From UBA1422 sp963676385 (GTDB lineage Bacteria > Bacillota > Clostridia > Peptostreptococcales > Anaerovoracaceae), in NCBI GenBank assembly GCA_963676385.2, contig CAXXMM010000002.1:1-64000 (forward strand): a stretch of DNA of 64,000 nucleotides. Direction: 5' to 3'. The notes beneath the pieces are model-generated. The model searched no databases, was not told where the DNA came from, and was given only the letters and a program-made list of their open reading frames with translations. Numbering within the stretch: the first letter of the stretch is position 1; each line of letters begins with the position of its first letter. Shown here one piece after another: positions 37,665 through 46,725 of the stretch. A program made the position numbers and the translations under genes.

Positions 37665-37800
37665 CTTTAGGCCTGACGATTATGGGAATCATGATGGGGT
37701 TGCTTCCCATAAGAGGCTTGCGAACCGGATTTTTTGATATCACAAATTTTCAAGGGGTGAAGGAGATAACAAGGCGGGATGGTCTACTGGAATTGAATGC

Positions 37801-37842
37801 AAAAATTGCGTTTGGTTTTACAATTAACAGCCCCAACCCTCC
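37801..37842 (+). mobile_element. Relic right end of an IS30-type element
   Basis: This 42-bp stretch matches 39459-39501, the right end of the intact IS30 element and its flank, with three mismatches and one gap, in the same orientation. It reads as a remnant of an earlier copy or of an imprecise tandem insertion. Confidence 0.6.
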
Positions 37843-37997
37843 TGTTAAATGAAAAACTAAAAGCAACCGTAAATCAAAAAACATCACCATAGATCATATT
37901 TGTTGCGGAAATTGGGTCGGGAATCGTGTAAAATACAATTGAAACTGCTAGAATTCGCTATGAAACAGGCACAGCAAACAAACAGGGCTAAAGTTTT

Positions 37998-39482
37998 TTG
38001 CAAAAGTAAACGCGACCCCGTTTTTCGCAGGTATATCAGTTGGTTGTCTGACCAAATACTGCTACTTACGTTTGAGTAGTGCCGGTTTCAAAATGACCTC
38101 ATCGGGTGGAATAGGTGAGAGATCAAGTGAATCCAGCAGTTTTCCATAGTCTTTCCCTTGCAGGAGTTGAAACGGCGTTTTGTTGCCGAATACCTCTCTT
38201 GCCACGCTGTTGATGTGACGACAAACCACGTTCAGGTCCGCCTGAGATAAGGGGTCGAATGAAACGCCTTTGGGCAGGATTCGCCGAAGCAGGGCGTGGT
38301 TTTTCTCCACCTGCGGCTTTTGCCAGGATGCCTGAGGGTCGCAGTAAAAGATCCGGGTGCGCTGACAGTTGCTTAGCGAATATTCGAGGTTTTCGGGGTT
38401 CTTGAATTCGACTCCGTTGTCGGTGAGGATAATCGGGAAGAGTTTGCGGAACAAGGAAAGCCCAAGCAGGCTTGTGAGTTTGTCGAAGACAGCTTCAACA
38501 CTTTTCATTTTGCCATCGTCCATAAGAAACATAAGCATAAAATTGTTTTGCCGAAAAATCATGGTGAGGATAACCTTGCCTTTGCAACGCTTGCCTTTTA
38601 CCGTGTCCATCTCGACGACGGAAACACCGGGATGCTCGCCGAGATAATGGTTGAAATCCTCGTAGGTGCGGCCTTTGCGGCAGCGATACTCCAGTTTTGT
38701 CAGCACTTTTTGCTTTTTTCGTTGCCGGTAGGCGACTTTTTTGGGAAGATCGATGTTCCTGACATCGAAAGCCCGGCAGTCGATGTACTTGTAAATGGTT
38801 CGCTCGGAGCAGCCGATTTCATCCGCATGAGTGGAGAAAATGTGGTTGATGGACTGGCCCTTCATGATGAGGGGAGAAATGAGAATTCCAATTTCCGACA
38901 GCTTTTGTGGACTGATTCGAAGCCCTTTTCTGCTTTCCTTCAGGGTGGTTAGGTAAGCTGCATGGGCCCGATGTGCGGAGTAGTAGGCATGATCTTTCCT
39001 GCAGGCCTTTTGTGAAAGGCATCCGGTGCAGACATAGGGAGGCTTTTCAAGGAGCTTGCAGTGAACTGAGACAAATTGGCCGCACAAGGCTTGACAGTCG
39101 AAATCTTTGCAGGTTTTGCATCTGGAAAAACAGCCTGTGGAGCGGGCCTCGCCACAAAGGTCCGTACGAAGACATCCAAAATAGTTGAGACATTCGTTCT
39201 TGCCATCGCCGATGCGACTGGCAAAAGCACGGTGCTTTTGGATTTCACGTGAAACGGTGGATGAAGAACGTCCAAGCAACCTGGCGATTGAGTTGAAGGT
39301 GAAATTTCGGACAAGGCAGCGTTCAATCAGTGCTCTGTCCGACAAAGATAAGTGCTTGCTCATGATATGCTCCATTCCGGTCAGACAACCAGAATTAAGT
39401 ATATCCAAAAATGACTCTTTGCAATAGTAAATGCAAGTTTGCACAAGTAAAAGTAGACAAAAAGTTGCGTTTAGTTTTGCAA
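37998..39482. mobile_element. IS30-family insertion sequence
   Basis: Terminal inverted repeats TTGCAAAAGTAAACGC (37998-38013) and its counterpart at 39467-39482 match at 15 of 16 positions. The ends may reach a few bases further. An inner perfect 13-bp dyad (TGGTTGTCTGACC, 38041-38053 and 39379-39391) lies close to each end of the transposase gene. The size of about 1.49 kb is normal for IS30. No clear target duplication was found. Confidence 0.75.
38062..39363 (-). CDS. IS30-family transposase
   Basis: A 433-residue transposase from the ATG preceded by GGAG (a longer ORF upstream lacks a start signal). The N-terminal HTH reads LSLSDRALIERCLVRNFTFNSIARLLGRSSSTVSREI. A Cys-rich zinc-binding insertion follows at about residues 55-130, and then the DDE core: VVEMDTV, ILTDNGVEF and EKNHALLRRILPKG. 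All three catalytic residues are present and the frame is intact, so the element may still move. Confidence 0.93.
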   Translation of the reverse strand: MSKHLSLSDRALIERCLVRNFTFNSIARLLGRSSSTVSREIQKHRAFASRIGDGKNECLNYFGCLRTDLCGEARSTGCFSRCKTCKDFDCQALCGQFVSVHCKLLEKPPYVCTGCLSQKACRKDHAYYSAHRAHAAYLTTLKESRKGLRISPQKLSEIGILISPLIMKGQSINHIFSTHADEIGCSERTIYKYIDCRAFDVRNIDLPKKVAYRQRKKQKVLTKLEYRCRKGRTYEDFNHYLGEHPGVSVVEMDTVKGKRCKGKVILTMIFRQNNFMLMFLMDDGKMKSVEAVFDKLTSLLGLSLFRKLFPIILTDNGVEFKNPENLEYSLSNCQRTRIFYCDPQASWQKPQVEKNHALLRRILPKGVSFDPLSQADLNVVCRHINSVAREVFGNKTPFQLLQGKDYGKLLDSLDLSPIPPDEVILKPALLKRK

Positions 39483-39614
39483 TTAACGGCCCCAACCCTC
39501 CGTTTACTGTACTATATATCGCATTTTATTTGTGTTAATATGAAACTGTACCAAGCACCAACCGCAATTGGACGGACACTTTTTCGTATTGTGATTGAGA
39601 AACGAGGGGAAAGA

Positions 39615-40430
39615 ATGGATAAACCAGATGAAAACAAGATATTGCTTTTTCCGGAGTTTGCAGAACTGAAGGAAGAAATCGCCAAATTGCAGGTGGAACT
39701 TTCTATGCTGGTTTTGGAGCGGGATGAGTTGCAGTTTCACCAGTGTAAGACCATTGAAATGGCATATCTTCTTGGGGTAGGTGCGGTGGAATACAAAATA
39801 TTTGAAACCCAGTGCGTGATTCTTCGCCTCAAACGCAAGATTGAAATGATACAGGCAAAACTGAATCGGCAGGAAAAAATCGACGTTGTTCACATTGATG
39901 ATTTACTGGAACAAGAATTTGAAAAATATCAGGCCGAACTCAACGCCCGAACCCAGCAGATGAATGCCGCCCTTGAGCGGAGCCAAGGCCATTTGTTAAC
40001 CGATGAAGAGGATCTGGAACTAAAAAAAATGTACCGGCTGATTGTCAAGGCCCTGCACCCGGACCTCCATCCGGAAGTAAGTGGAGAAAAACTCCAGCTG
40101 TTTTATAATGCTGTAGAAATTTACAAAAATGGGGATTTGGGTGGGCTACAGGTGATTGCCACCATGATTGATGATTTGGTCATACCGGAGGAGAAACCTG
40201 ATGACCTGCGAACCATCAAACAAGAAAAAAATCGGCTACTGGCGATGGTGCAAAAAGTCAAAGATAAAATTGTGGAAATCAAATCGGAATACCCCTATAC
40301 CATGAAAGATCTTGTGGAAAATCCCAAGGCAATGGCGGAGCAAAAGACTCAATTGGAGGAGGAAATGGATCAGCTAAAGGAAATGGCAAAACTGTATCAA
40401 AGTAGGATTGCAAAGATGATAAGGAGATAA
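39615..40430 (+). CDS. J-domain-like coiled-coil protein
   Basis: A 271-residue protein from the ATG preceded by GAGGGGAAAG. Two long coiled-coil segments (about residues 10-125 and 200-265) flank a central segment ELKKMYRLIVKALHPDLHPEV whose HPD tripeptide is the hallmark of DnaJ domains that stimulate Hsp70. The rest of a J-domain is only partly recognisable. It is followed after one base by a HIRAN-domain gene, so the two act together. Function unknown; a chaperone-linked DNA-repair or stress role is a guess. Confidence 0.65.
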   Translation: MDKPDENKILLFPEFAELKEEIAKLQVELSMLVLERDELQFHQCKTIEMAYLLGVGAVEYKIFETQCVILRLKRKIEMIQAKLNRQEKIDVVHIDDLLEQEFEKYQAELNARTQQMNAALERSQGHLLTDEEDLELKKMYRLIVKALHPDLHPEVSGEKLQLFYNAVEIYKNGDLGGLQVIATMIDDLVIPEEKPDDLRTIKQEKNRLLAMVQKVKDKIVEIKSEYPYTMKDLVENPKAMAEQKTQLEEEMDQLKEMAKLYQSRIAKMIRR

Positions 40431-40431
40431 G

Positions 40432-40830
40432 ATGGGAGAATTGATAAAGCCTGAAAATGGGGATGTGGTTGGATTGTTCCATGGCAAGGGCGGTGGATTA
40501 CCGGTTGCAAAACCCTTTGAGAGAGAGATTTTTTTGTTTGATACCTATGTGGCCGGAACCACCCATGTGGAGGGGATCCTTGAGCTGGAACCTCACCTAA
40601 AGGAAGGAGACAAACTGGATTTCTTTCGAGAACCGGGCAACTCTTTTGATCCCAAGGCCATTGTGATAAAGACTGGAGATGGGGTCAAAATTGGGTATGT
40701 CCCAAAGGCGGATAATCTCATTTTTGCGCGCCTAATGGATGCGGGCAAACTGCTGTTTGGGCGAATTGAAACAAAAAAACTAAACGGCAAGTGGGTGAAA
40801 ATTGATATCAAAGTTTTTCTGCAAGAGTAG
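40432..40830 (+). CDS. HIRAN domain protein
   Basis: A 132-residue protein. The HIRAN pattern is clear: FDTYVAGTTHV, LDFFREPGNSFDPKAIVIKTGDGVKIGYVPKADNLIFARLMDAGKLLFGRI. HIRAN domains bind 3' ends of single-stranded DNA or damaged DNA in helicases such as Rad5/HLTF; stand-alone bacterial forms are uncharacterised. It starts one base after the stop of the J-domain gene and a terminator follows. Confidence 0.85.
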   Translation: MGELIKPENGDVVGLFHGKGGGLPVAKPFEREIFLFDTYVAGTTHVEGILELEPHLKEGDKLDFFREPGNSFDPKAIVIKTGDGVKIGYVPKADNLIFARLMDAGKLLFGRIETKKLNGKWVKIDIKVFLQE

Positions 40831-40879
40831 TGAAGCGAAATCCCAATTCACGAAAAGACTTGTAACAAACATCCAATAA

Positions 40880-40910
40880 CCGGCTGAACCAAACCTTCAG
40901 CCGGATTTTT
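40880..40910 (+). terminator. Terminator after the HIRAN gene
   Basis: A 9-bp stem CCGGCTGAA/TTCAGCCGG with a 7-base loop and an A-TTTTTT tail. Confidence 0.88.
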
Positions 40911-40928
40911 TATTGCCGATTTGCCATA

Positions 40929-40959
40929 TTGACCTTGCCCAAAGGGCAAGGTATAAAAT
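40929..40959 (+). promoter_or_regulatory. MerR-type promoter P1 (DMT transporter)
   Basis: TTGACC, a 19-bp spacer and TAAAAT. The spacer region contains the perfect dyad ACCTTGCCC-AAA-GGGCAAGGT. Over-long spacing with a dyad between -35 and -10 is the hallmark of MerR-family activation by DNA untwisting. A 17-bp reading with TATAAA is also possible. Confidence 0.8.
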
Positions 40960-40979
40960 ACAACAAAGGGAGAAGGACT

Positions 40980-41882
40980 ATGCGTGATCAAAGAATAGGA
41001 ATCAATCCAAAAGTTGTGGTCATATTGGCAATTTTTTTTACTGGGACAAATTCAGTATTTTTTAGGTTAAGCAATTTGCCGCCTATGGTATTTGTAACCT
41101 ATAGATTTCTCGTATGCACATTATTTTTTCTCATTGTTTTTTTGATAAAAACGAAAACCCGGCAAAACGAAAAAAAGATGGTCGAAAAGAAGATGATCGA
41201 AAAAAAGCTAATTGCCATATTGTTTTCCACAGGATTTATTTTTGCTGCCGGTGCGTATTTTTATTTTATTGCACTAAAAAATGCAGATGTTTCAAATGTC
41301 GTGATTCTAAACAGCAGCAGCACACTATTTGTCGTAGTGTTTTCAAGTCTTTTTTTAGGAGAAAAAACTTCAAAATTAGGGTTTGCCATGCTCCTTATTG
41401 TGTTTTTTGGGTGCGCTACGCTGCTCATTTCTCCGGGAGGCAGTAATTCGTTCAAAGGAGATATCTGCGCCTTGCTGTGTGCAGTGTGCTATGCCACATA
41501 TTTGGTGGTGATAAAAAAATTTGCAGATGTCAGTGTGCCAATGAAACTATTAATTACATATTTGGGTAGTTTTTCTTTTGCTTTTGCAGTTGCATTGGTG
41601 CAAGGTGGGCTATTTGAAATATATCCACGGGAAGAATATCTATATGCAATTGGATCGGCTGTCTTTGCAATATGCATACCGCAAAGCATGATAAATTGGG
41701 CATTAAGAAATGTTAGGGCAACTTTCGTTGGCGGAATAAATTTGTTGGAGCCGGTAATGAGTTGTATTTATGCTTTTTTATTATGGAATGAGATGCTGGA
41801 ACCCAACCAAGTGATTGGGGGCGTATTGGTTTTGGCCGGCTTATTTCTGTACAATAAAGTCGAATCCAATAAAGAAACTTGA
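40980..41882 (+). CDS. EamA/DMT-family transporter
   Basis: A 300-residue membrane protein with about ten hydrophobic spans arranged as two EamA repeats; the second begins near GDICALLCAVCYATYLVVIKKF. It starts at the ATG preceded by AGGGAGAAGG, 20 bp after the -10 of the MerR-type promoter. DMT proteins export metabolites or drugs. With the MerR-methyltransferase gene downstream it looks like an inducible export/resistance unit; the ligand is unknown. Confidence 0.88.
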   Translation: MRDQRIGINPKVVVILAIFFTGTNSVFFRLSNLPPMVFVTYRFLVCTLFFLIVFLIKTKTRQNEKKMVEKKMIEKKLIAILFSTGFIFAAGAYFYFIALKNADVSNVVILNSSSTLFVVVFSSLFLGEKTSKLGFAMLLIVFFGCATLLISPGGSNSFKGDICALLCAVCYATYLVVIKKFADVSVPMKLLITYLGSFSFAFAVALVQGGLFEIYPREEYLYAIGSAVFAICIPQSMINWALRNVRATFVGGINLLEPVMSCIYAFLLWNEMLEPNQVIGGVLVLAGLFLYNKVESNKET

Positions 41883-41905
41883 TAAAAATCTTTTGCTGAT
41901 AGGAC

Positions 41906-41936
41906 TTGACTTCGCCCTTTGGGCAGGGTTTAGCAT
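41906..41936 (+). promoter_or_regulatory. MerR-type promoter P2 (merR-methyltransferase gene)
   Basis: TTGACT, a 19-bp spacer and TAGCAT, with the dyad CGCCC-TTT-GGGCAG in the spacer. It lies 24 bp upstream of the merR-type gene, which suggests autoregulation. Confidence 0.8.
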
Positions 41937-41959
41937 AAACGTGAAAAGGGAATGAAAAA

Positions 41960-42994
41960 ATGAATACAAGCGAAATTTGTAAAAAATTAAAAATGACACC
42001 TAAGATGCTTAGGATATATGAAGAAAGCGGCTTAATAAAGGCCAAAAGAGATGATAACGGGTACCGGAATTATTCAATTGATGAGGCACTCCAGATTCGT
42101 GTCATTGCAATCCTTCGAAGGCTCAATTTTTCCATAAAGGAAATTAAATATATATTAGAAAACTGCAACACCAAAACGGAAGCACAATACAAATTTTATA
42201 TTCAACTGAAAGCAATGGAAAGCAGAATCGCCGAATTGAATTCGGCAAAAGCCGAACTCAAGGATACCATTAATAGAATCATAGACAAAGCAGATAGTGG
42301 TGACATAAAAAATATGTTGATACAAAGGTCAGATGAAAGATGCAATCAAGAGATAAATTTTATAAAAGAGTGGAACTTTGATGAAATGGCAGTTGGATAT
42401 ATAGAAAGATTTCTGGAAGGGGATGAAGGTTATCAGAGAGCCATAGTGAGAACCAGAGAGTTGATGAAACGCTTGGGAAAAGGGAAAAAAATAATCGACG
42501 TGGGATGTGGGACATGCAATCTGTGGGAGCCATTTGACAATATGGATTTGGTTGCATTGGATAAGAGCCTGCCAATGCTAATGGTATCCAGGGATAAGGT
42601 TCCCTGGGCAAAATTTTTACTGGAGGATATCCTGGATATATCGTTAGAAAAAATTGGAAAATTTGATGTGGTGGTTTCAACCTTTGCATTTCACCATATT
42701 GCAAAGCATTCTCAGGAGGCGGCATTAAAAAATGTTGTTTCGTTGTGTGAAGATAATGGAGTAATCGTTATTGTTGATAAGAGTTTTGATAATCACGACC
42801 AACGCCTGTTAGAAGAAAAGAATCTAATGACATGTAATAAAATGGGCGAACTGGAAATGCTACGGTCGGAGTACTATTTATACACAACAGAAACAAAGCA
42901 GTACTTGGAGTACATGGGATATGACACAATGTGTGAGCGATTAGAGAGAAACATTGTTATTTATACAATAACCAAAAAGAAATCAAACCAATAA
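41960..42994 (+). CDS. MerR-family regulator fused to a SAM-dependent methyltransferase
   Basis: A 344-residue protein. Residues 1-70 are a MerR HTH (CKKLKMTPKMLRIYEESGLIKAKRDDNGYRNYS), then a dimerisation coiled coil to about 125. The C-terminal half is a class I methyltransferase: IIDVGCGTCNLWEP (SAM motif I), VVSTFAFHHI and GVIVIVDKSF. It is a paralogue of the minus-strand protein at 56469-57518. The methyltransferase fold may serve as the sensor, or modify the inducer. Its own gene and the DMT transporter both have MerR-type promoters. Confidence 0.88.
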   Translation: MNTSEICKKLKMTPKMLRIYEESGLIKAKRDDNGYRNYSIDEALQIRVIAILRRLNFSIKEIKYILENCNTKTEAQYKFYIQLKAMESRIAELNSAKAELKDTINRIIDKADSGDIKNMLIQRSDERCNQEINFIKEWNFDEMAVGYIERFLEGDEGYQRAIVRTRELMKRLGKGKKIIDVGCGTCNLWEPFDNMDLVALDKSLPMLMVSRDKVPWAKFLLEDILDISLEKIGKFDVVVSTFAFHHIAKHSQEAALKNVVSLCEDNGVIVIVDKSFDNHDQRLLEEKNLMTCNKMGELEMLRSEYYLYTTETKQYLEYMGYDTMCERLERNIVIYTITKKKSNQ

Positions 42995-43066
42995 TGATAT
43001 CGTGAATTTTAGTGGTTAATGATGTAGAAGCTTCTATTTGAATGCTTTTTTTTTAGGAGAAATATT

Positions 43067-46000
43067 ATGAATAAAAAAATGAAAACCATGGATGGAAATA
43101 CGGCAGCGGCTTATGTGTCCTACGGATTTACAGAAGTTGCGGCAATCTATCCCATTACCCCTTCGTCCACAATGGCAGAAGTAGTGGATGAAATGGCCGC
43201 AAAGAAAGTCAAGAATATTTTTGGTCAGGAAGTAAAAGTTGTTGAAATGCAATCAGAAGCCGGGGCTGCCGGGGCAGTACATGGTTCTTTGGCTGCCGGC
43301 GCCTTGACCACAACCTATACTGCATCACAAGGGCTGCTTTTGATGATTCCCAATATGTATAAAATCGCCGGGGAACTTTTGCCCGGGGTGTTTCATGTTA
43401 CAGCAAGGTCTTTGGCAACTCACGCCTTGTGTATCTTTGGAGACCATTCTGACGTGATGTCCACCCGGCAAACCGGATTTGCCATGCTGTGCTCCGGCTC
43501 GGTGCAGGAGGTCATGGATTTGGCAGGGGTGGCACACTTGGCTGCCATAAAAACACGAATTCCCTTCCTTCATTTTTTTGACGGATTTCGCACATCCCAT
43601 GAAATCCAAAAGATTGAAGTGATTGATTATGATGACTTTGCACAATTGCTAGACCATGAAGCGGTGGAACGCTTTCGAACTCAGGCCCTAAACCCGGAGC
43701 ACCCTGTCACCCGCGGAACCGCCCAAAACCCGGATATCTTTTTTCAGGCAAGGGAGGCTTCCCAGAAATACACAGACAGCGTGCCGGAAGCGGTACAAGG
43801 GTATCTGAATCAAATTTCCCAACTGACAGGGAGAAGTTATAACCTTTTTGATTATGTAGGTGCCTCGGATGCAGAGCGGGTCATTGTGGCCATGGGTTCG
43901 GTTTGCGAAACCATGGAAGAAACCATGGGTGTTCTCCTGGGAAAAGGCGAGAAGGTAGGACTGGTAAAAGTACGGCTTTATCGGCCATGGGCACCGGCAT
44001 ATTTGAAAAAAGTATTACCCAAAACCGTAAAAAAGATTGGCGTGTTGGATAGAACCAAAGAGCCGGGTGCGTTGGGAGATCCCTTGTATATGGACATGAA
44101 AGCCATGTTCTATGAGGACAAAGAAAAACCTCTGATTGTGGGCGGTCGGTATGGGCTGGGATCCAAAGATACCACCCCGGGGCAGATAATGGCAGTATAT
44201 GAAAATCTAAAATCGGACAACCCCAAAGACCATTTCACCATCGGCATCACAGATGACGTGAACTTTAGCTCCCTGAAGACCATCCAAACCACATCGGAGC
44301 CGGAAGGGACGATGAGGTGTAAGTTTTGGGGATTGGGGTCCGACGGCACTGTGGGAGCCAATAAACAGGCCATCAAGATTATCGGAGACAATACGGACTT
44401 GTTTGCCCAAGGATATTTTGCCTATGATTCCAAAAAATCCGGGGGAGTCACCCTTTCCCACTTGCGATTTGGGAAAAATCAAATCAAATCCACTTATCTT
44501 ATTTCGGAAGCGGATTTCATCGCCTGCCATAATCAAGCATATGTGCATCAGTATGATTTATTGAAAGGATTAAAACCGGGCGGCACATTTGTGCTGAACT
44601 GCAATTGGGAAGAAGAGGAACTAAAAACCCATTTGCCGGCATCCATGAAACGGTATTTGGCAGAAAACCATATCCGTTTTTACACCATCAACGCAACCCG
44701 GATTGCAGCCGAATTGGGTTTAGGAAGTCGAATCAATATGATTATGCAGTCGGCATTTTTCAAACTATCCCAGGTCATTCCTGTGGAAGAGGCCATGGCC
44801 CTCTTAAAGACTTCAATTGTAAAAGCCTACGGCAAAAAAGGGGAAACCATTGTCAAGATGAATCAGTCGGCGGTGGACCAAGGGGCGGGCAACCTGCATC
44901 AGGTAGCGGTTCCGGCGGCTTGGCGGGATGCAGTTGATACCGGTGATGATGCAAACGATTTGCCATGGTTCATATCCAAGGTGTTGATTCCCATGAACCG
45001 TCAGGAAGGGGATGAACTCCCTGTCAGCATTTTTGAAAATGCGGCAGATGGCACTTTCCCTCAGGGGACAACAGCCTATGAAAAGCGGGGGGTTGCCGTG
45101 AAGGTTCCCCATTGGATTTTAGAAAATTGCATCCAGTGTAATCAGTGTGCTTTTGTTTGCCCCCACAGCGCAATTCGGCCGGTATTGGCAGATGAAAAAG
45201 AAATGAAAGCTGCACCTGCCGCCTTCCAAACGTTGTCCGCCAAGGGGAAAGGACTGGAAGGACTGGCTTACCGCATGCAAATCGATCCGTTGGATTGTAT
45301 GGGCTGTGGCAGCTGCGCAGAGGTTTGCCCTGCGCCAAGGAAGGCCTTGGAAATGAAGGGACTTGAAAGCCAGCTGGATCAAATTGAAAACTGGAATTTT
45401 CAGGATGCGGTATCCCATAAAGACCACCTCATATCTAAGAAAACCGTGAAGGGAAGCCAATTTGCACAACCTTATCTGGAATTTTCCGGGGCATGCGCCG
45501 GATGCGGAGAAACTCCCTATATTAAAGTAATCACTCAGTTGTTTGGCGATCGGATGATGATTGCCAATGCCACCGGCTGTTCCTCCATTTGGGGTGCGTC
45601 CGCACCCGCTATACCGTATTGCAAAGACATACATGGAAGAGGTCCTTCTTGGGCAAATTCTCTATTTGAAGACAATGCAGAATACGGCCTGGGAATGGCA
45701 ATGGGCGTCAAGCAGATCCGCGAAAAACTACGGGATTTGATTACAGAATTGGAAGAAAAGACTCAGGTAGCAGGAGTTCAAGACGCTTGCCGATTATGGC
45801 TTGACCACATGAACCATGGGGAAACCAGTCGGGAAGTCAGTGACAAATTGATCCAGACTCTAAAAAATGTGAAAGAGGAAGATAAAGATTACTTCTTATC
45901 AAATCAGATTATGGCCAAGAAAGATTTTCTGGTAAAAAAGTCTGTTTGGTGCCTTGGCGGCGACGGTTGGGCCTATGACATTGGTTATGGCGGGTTGGAT

Positions 46001-46594
46001 CATGTCATGGCCACAGGTGAAGATATCAATATGCTGGTTTTTGATACGGAGGTCTACTCCAACACGGGAGGACAGGCATCCAAAGCCACACCCACGGCAG
46101 CCATTGCCAAGTTTGCCGCATCAGGGAAAAAAACCGGAAAAAAAGACCTGGGAATGATGGCCATGAGTTATGGATATGTGTATGTTGCCCAAGTGGGGAT
46201 GGGTGCAGATAGGAATCAGTTTATGAAGGCCATTGTGGAAGCGGAAAACTACCCGGGACCTTCGTTGATTATTTGCTATGCCCCTTGCGTAAACCATGGG
46301 CTCAAGCAGGGAATGGGCAAGGCTCAGGAAAACATCAAAGATGCTGTTGAATGTGGCTACTGGAATCTTTATCGATACAATCCAATGCTGGAAGCACAGG
46401 GAAAGAATCCCTTTATGTTAGACAGCAAACCACCAACCGGAAGCTTTAGAGATTTCATTATGGGTCAGGTTCGATATGCTTCGTTAGCGAAAGAATTCCC
46501 AGAGGCCGCAGCACAGCTTTATGCACAAACCGAAAAAGAAGCCATAAAACGATATGCCAAATATAAAAATATTGCCGAATTTCAACAAGGATAA
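43067..46594 (+). CDS. nifJ: Pyruvate:ferredoxin (flavodoxin) oxidoreductase
   Basis: A 1175-residue single-chain PFOR of normal length. The domains follow in order: pyrimidine-binding alpha domain (MDGNTAAAYVSYGFTEVAAIYPITPSS), domain II and gamma domain, two 4Fe-4S motifs (CIQCNQCAFVCP and CMGCGSCAEVCP), then the TPP domain with CAGCGE and GGDGWAYDIGYGGLDHV, and EVYSNTGGQ. It oxidises pyruvate with CoA to acetyl-CoA and CO2 and reduces ferredoxin, a central step in anaerobic fermentation. RBS TAGGAG. Confidence 0.96.
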   Translation: MNKKMKTMDGNTAAAYVSYGFTEVAAIYPITPSSTMAEVVDEMAAKKVKNIFGQEVKVVEMQSEAGAAGAVHGSLAAGALTTTYTASQGLLLMIPNMYKIAGELLPGVFHVTARSLATHALCIFGDHSDVMSTRQTGFAMLCSGSVQEVMDLAGVAHLAAIKTRIPFLHFFDGFRTSHEIQKIEVIDYDDFAQLLDHEAVERFRTQALNPEHPVTRGTAQNPDIFFQAREASQKYTDSVPEAVQGYLNQISQLTGRSYNLFDYVGASDAERVIVAMGSVCETMEETMGVLLGKGEKVGLVKVRLYRPWAPAYLKKVLPKTVKKIGVLDRTKEPGALGDPLYMDMKAMFYEDKEKPLIVGGRYGLGSKDTTPGQIMAVYENLKSDNPKDHFTIGITDDVNFSSLKTIQTTSEPEGTMRCKFWGLGSDGTVGANKQAIKIIGDNTDLFAQGYFAYDSKKSGGVTLSHLRFGKNQIKSTYLISEADFIACHNQAYVHQYDLLKGLKPGGTFVLNCNWEEEELKTHLPASMKRYLAENHIRFYTINATRIAAELGLGSRINMIMQSAFFKLSQVIPVEEAMALLKTSIVKAYGKKGETIVKMNQSAVDQGAGNLHQVAVPAAWRDAVDTGDDANDLPWFISKVLIPMNRQEGDELPVSIFENAADGTFPQGTTAYEKRGVAVKVPHWILENCIQCNQCAFVCPHSAIRPVLADEKEMKAAPAAFQTLSAKGKGLEGLAYRMQIDPLDCMGCGSCAEVCPAPRKALEMKGLESQLDQIENWNFQDAVSHKDHLISKKTVKGSQFAQPYLEFSGACAGCGETPYIKVITQLFGDRMMIANATGCSSIWGASAPAIPYCKDIHGRGPSWANSLFEDNAEYGLGMAMGVKQIREKLRDLITELEEKTQVAGVQDACRLWLDHMNHGETSREVSDKLIQTLKNVKEEDKDYFLSNQIMAKKDFLVKKSVWCLGGDGWAYDIGYGGLDHVMATGEDINMLVFDTEVYSNTGGQASKATPTAAIAKFAASGKKTGKKDLGMMAMSYGYVYVAQVGMGADRNQFMKAIVEAENYPGPSLIICYAPCVNHGLKQGMGKAQENIKDAVECGYWNLYRYNPMLEAQGKNPFMLDSKPPTGSFRDFIMGQVRYASLAKEFPEAAAQLYAQTEKEAIKRYAKYKNIAEFQQG

Positions 46595-46622
46595 ATAAAT
46601 ATTTAAAATACAAAAAAGACGC

Positions 46623-46653
46623 TTGACCCTGCCCTAAGGACTGGGACTATGAT
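46623..46653 (+). promoter_or_regulatory. MerR-type promoter P3 (dhaL-dhaK operon)
   Basis: TTGACC, a 19-bp spacer and TATGAT, with an imperfect dyad CCCTGCCC-TAA-GGACTGGG. It is very similar to the promoters at 40929 and 41906. The leader to dhaL is about 70 bp. Confidence 0.75.
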
Positions 46654-46725
46654 TTCCTTGATGAAAGTAGCTAAAGGAAAAATAGATTATTAAAAAAGTC
46701 CATATAGGGTCAGGAGCAATATTAA

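Larger units (their letters stand above)
37603..37997. other. Array-distal region with fossil elements
   Basis: About 400 bp between the array and the IS30 element. Apart from the orphan repeat and the relic IS end listed separately I see no gene; a short ORF starting in the last repeat (from 37586) has no credible start or coding character. Confidence 0.6.

Noticed and set aside
37586..37852. 88-codon ORF starting inside the last CRISPR repeat.
   Set aside because: It has no ribosome binding site, begins in repeat sequence and crosses the orphan repeat and IS relic; no protein character.
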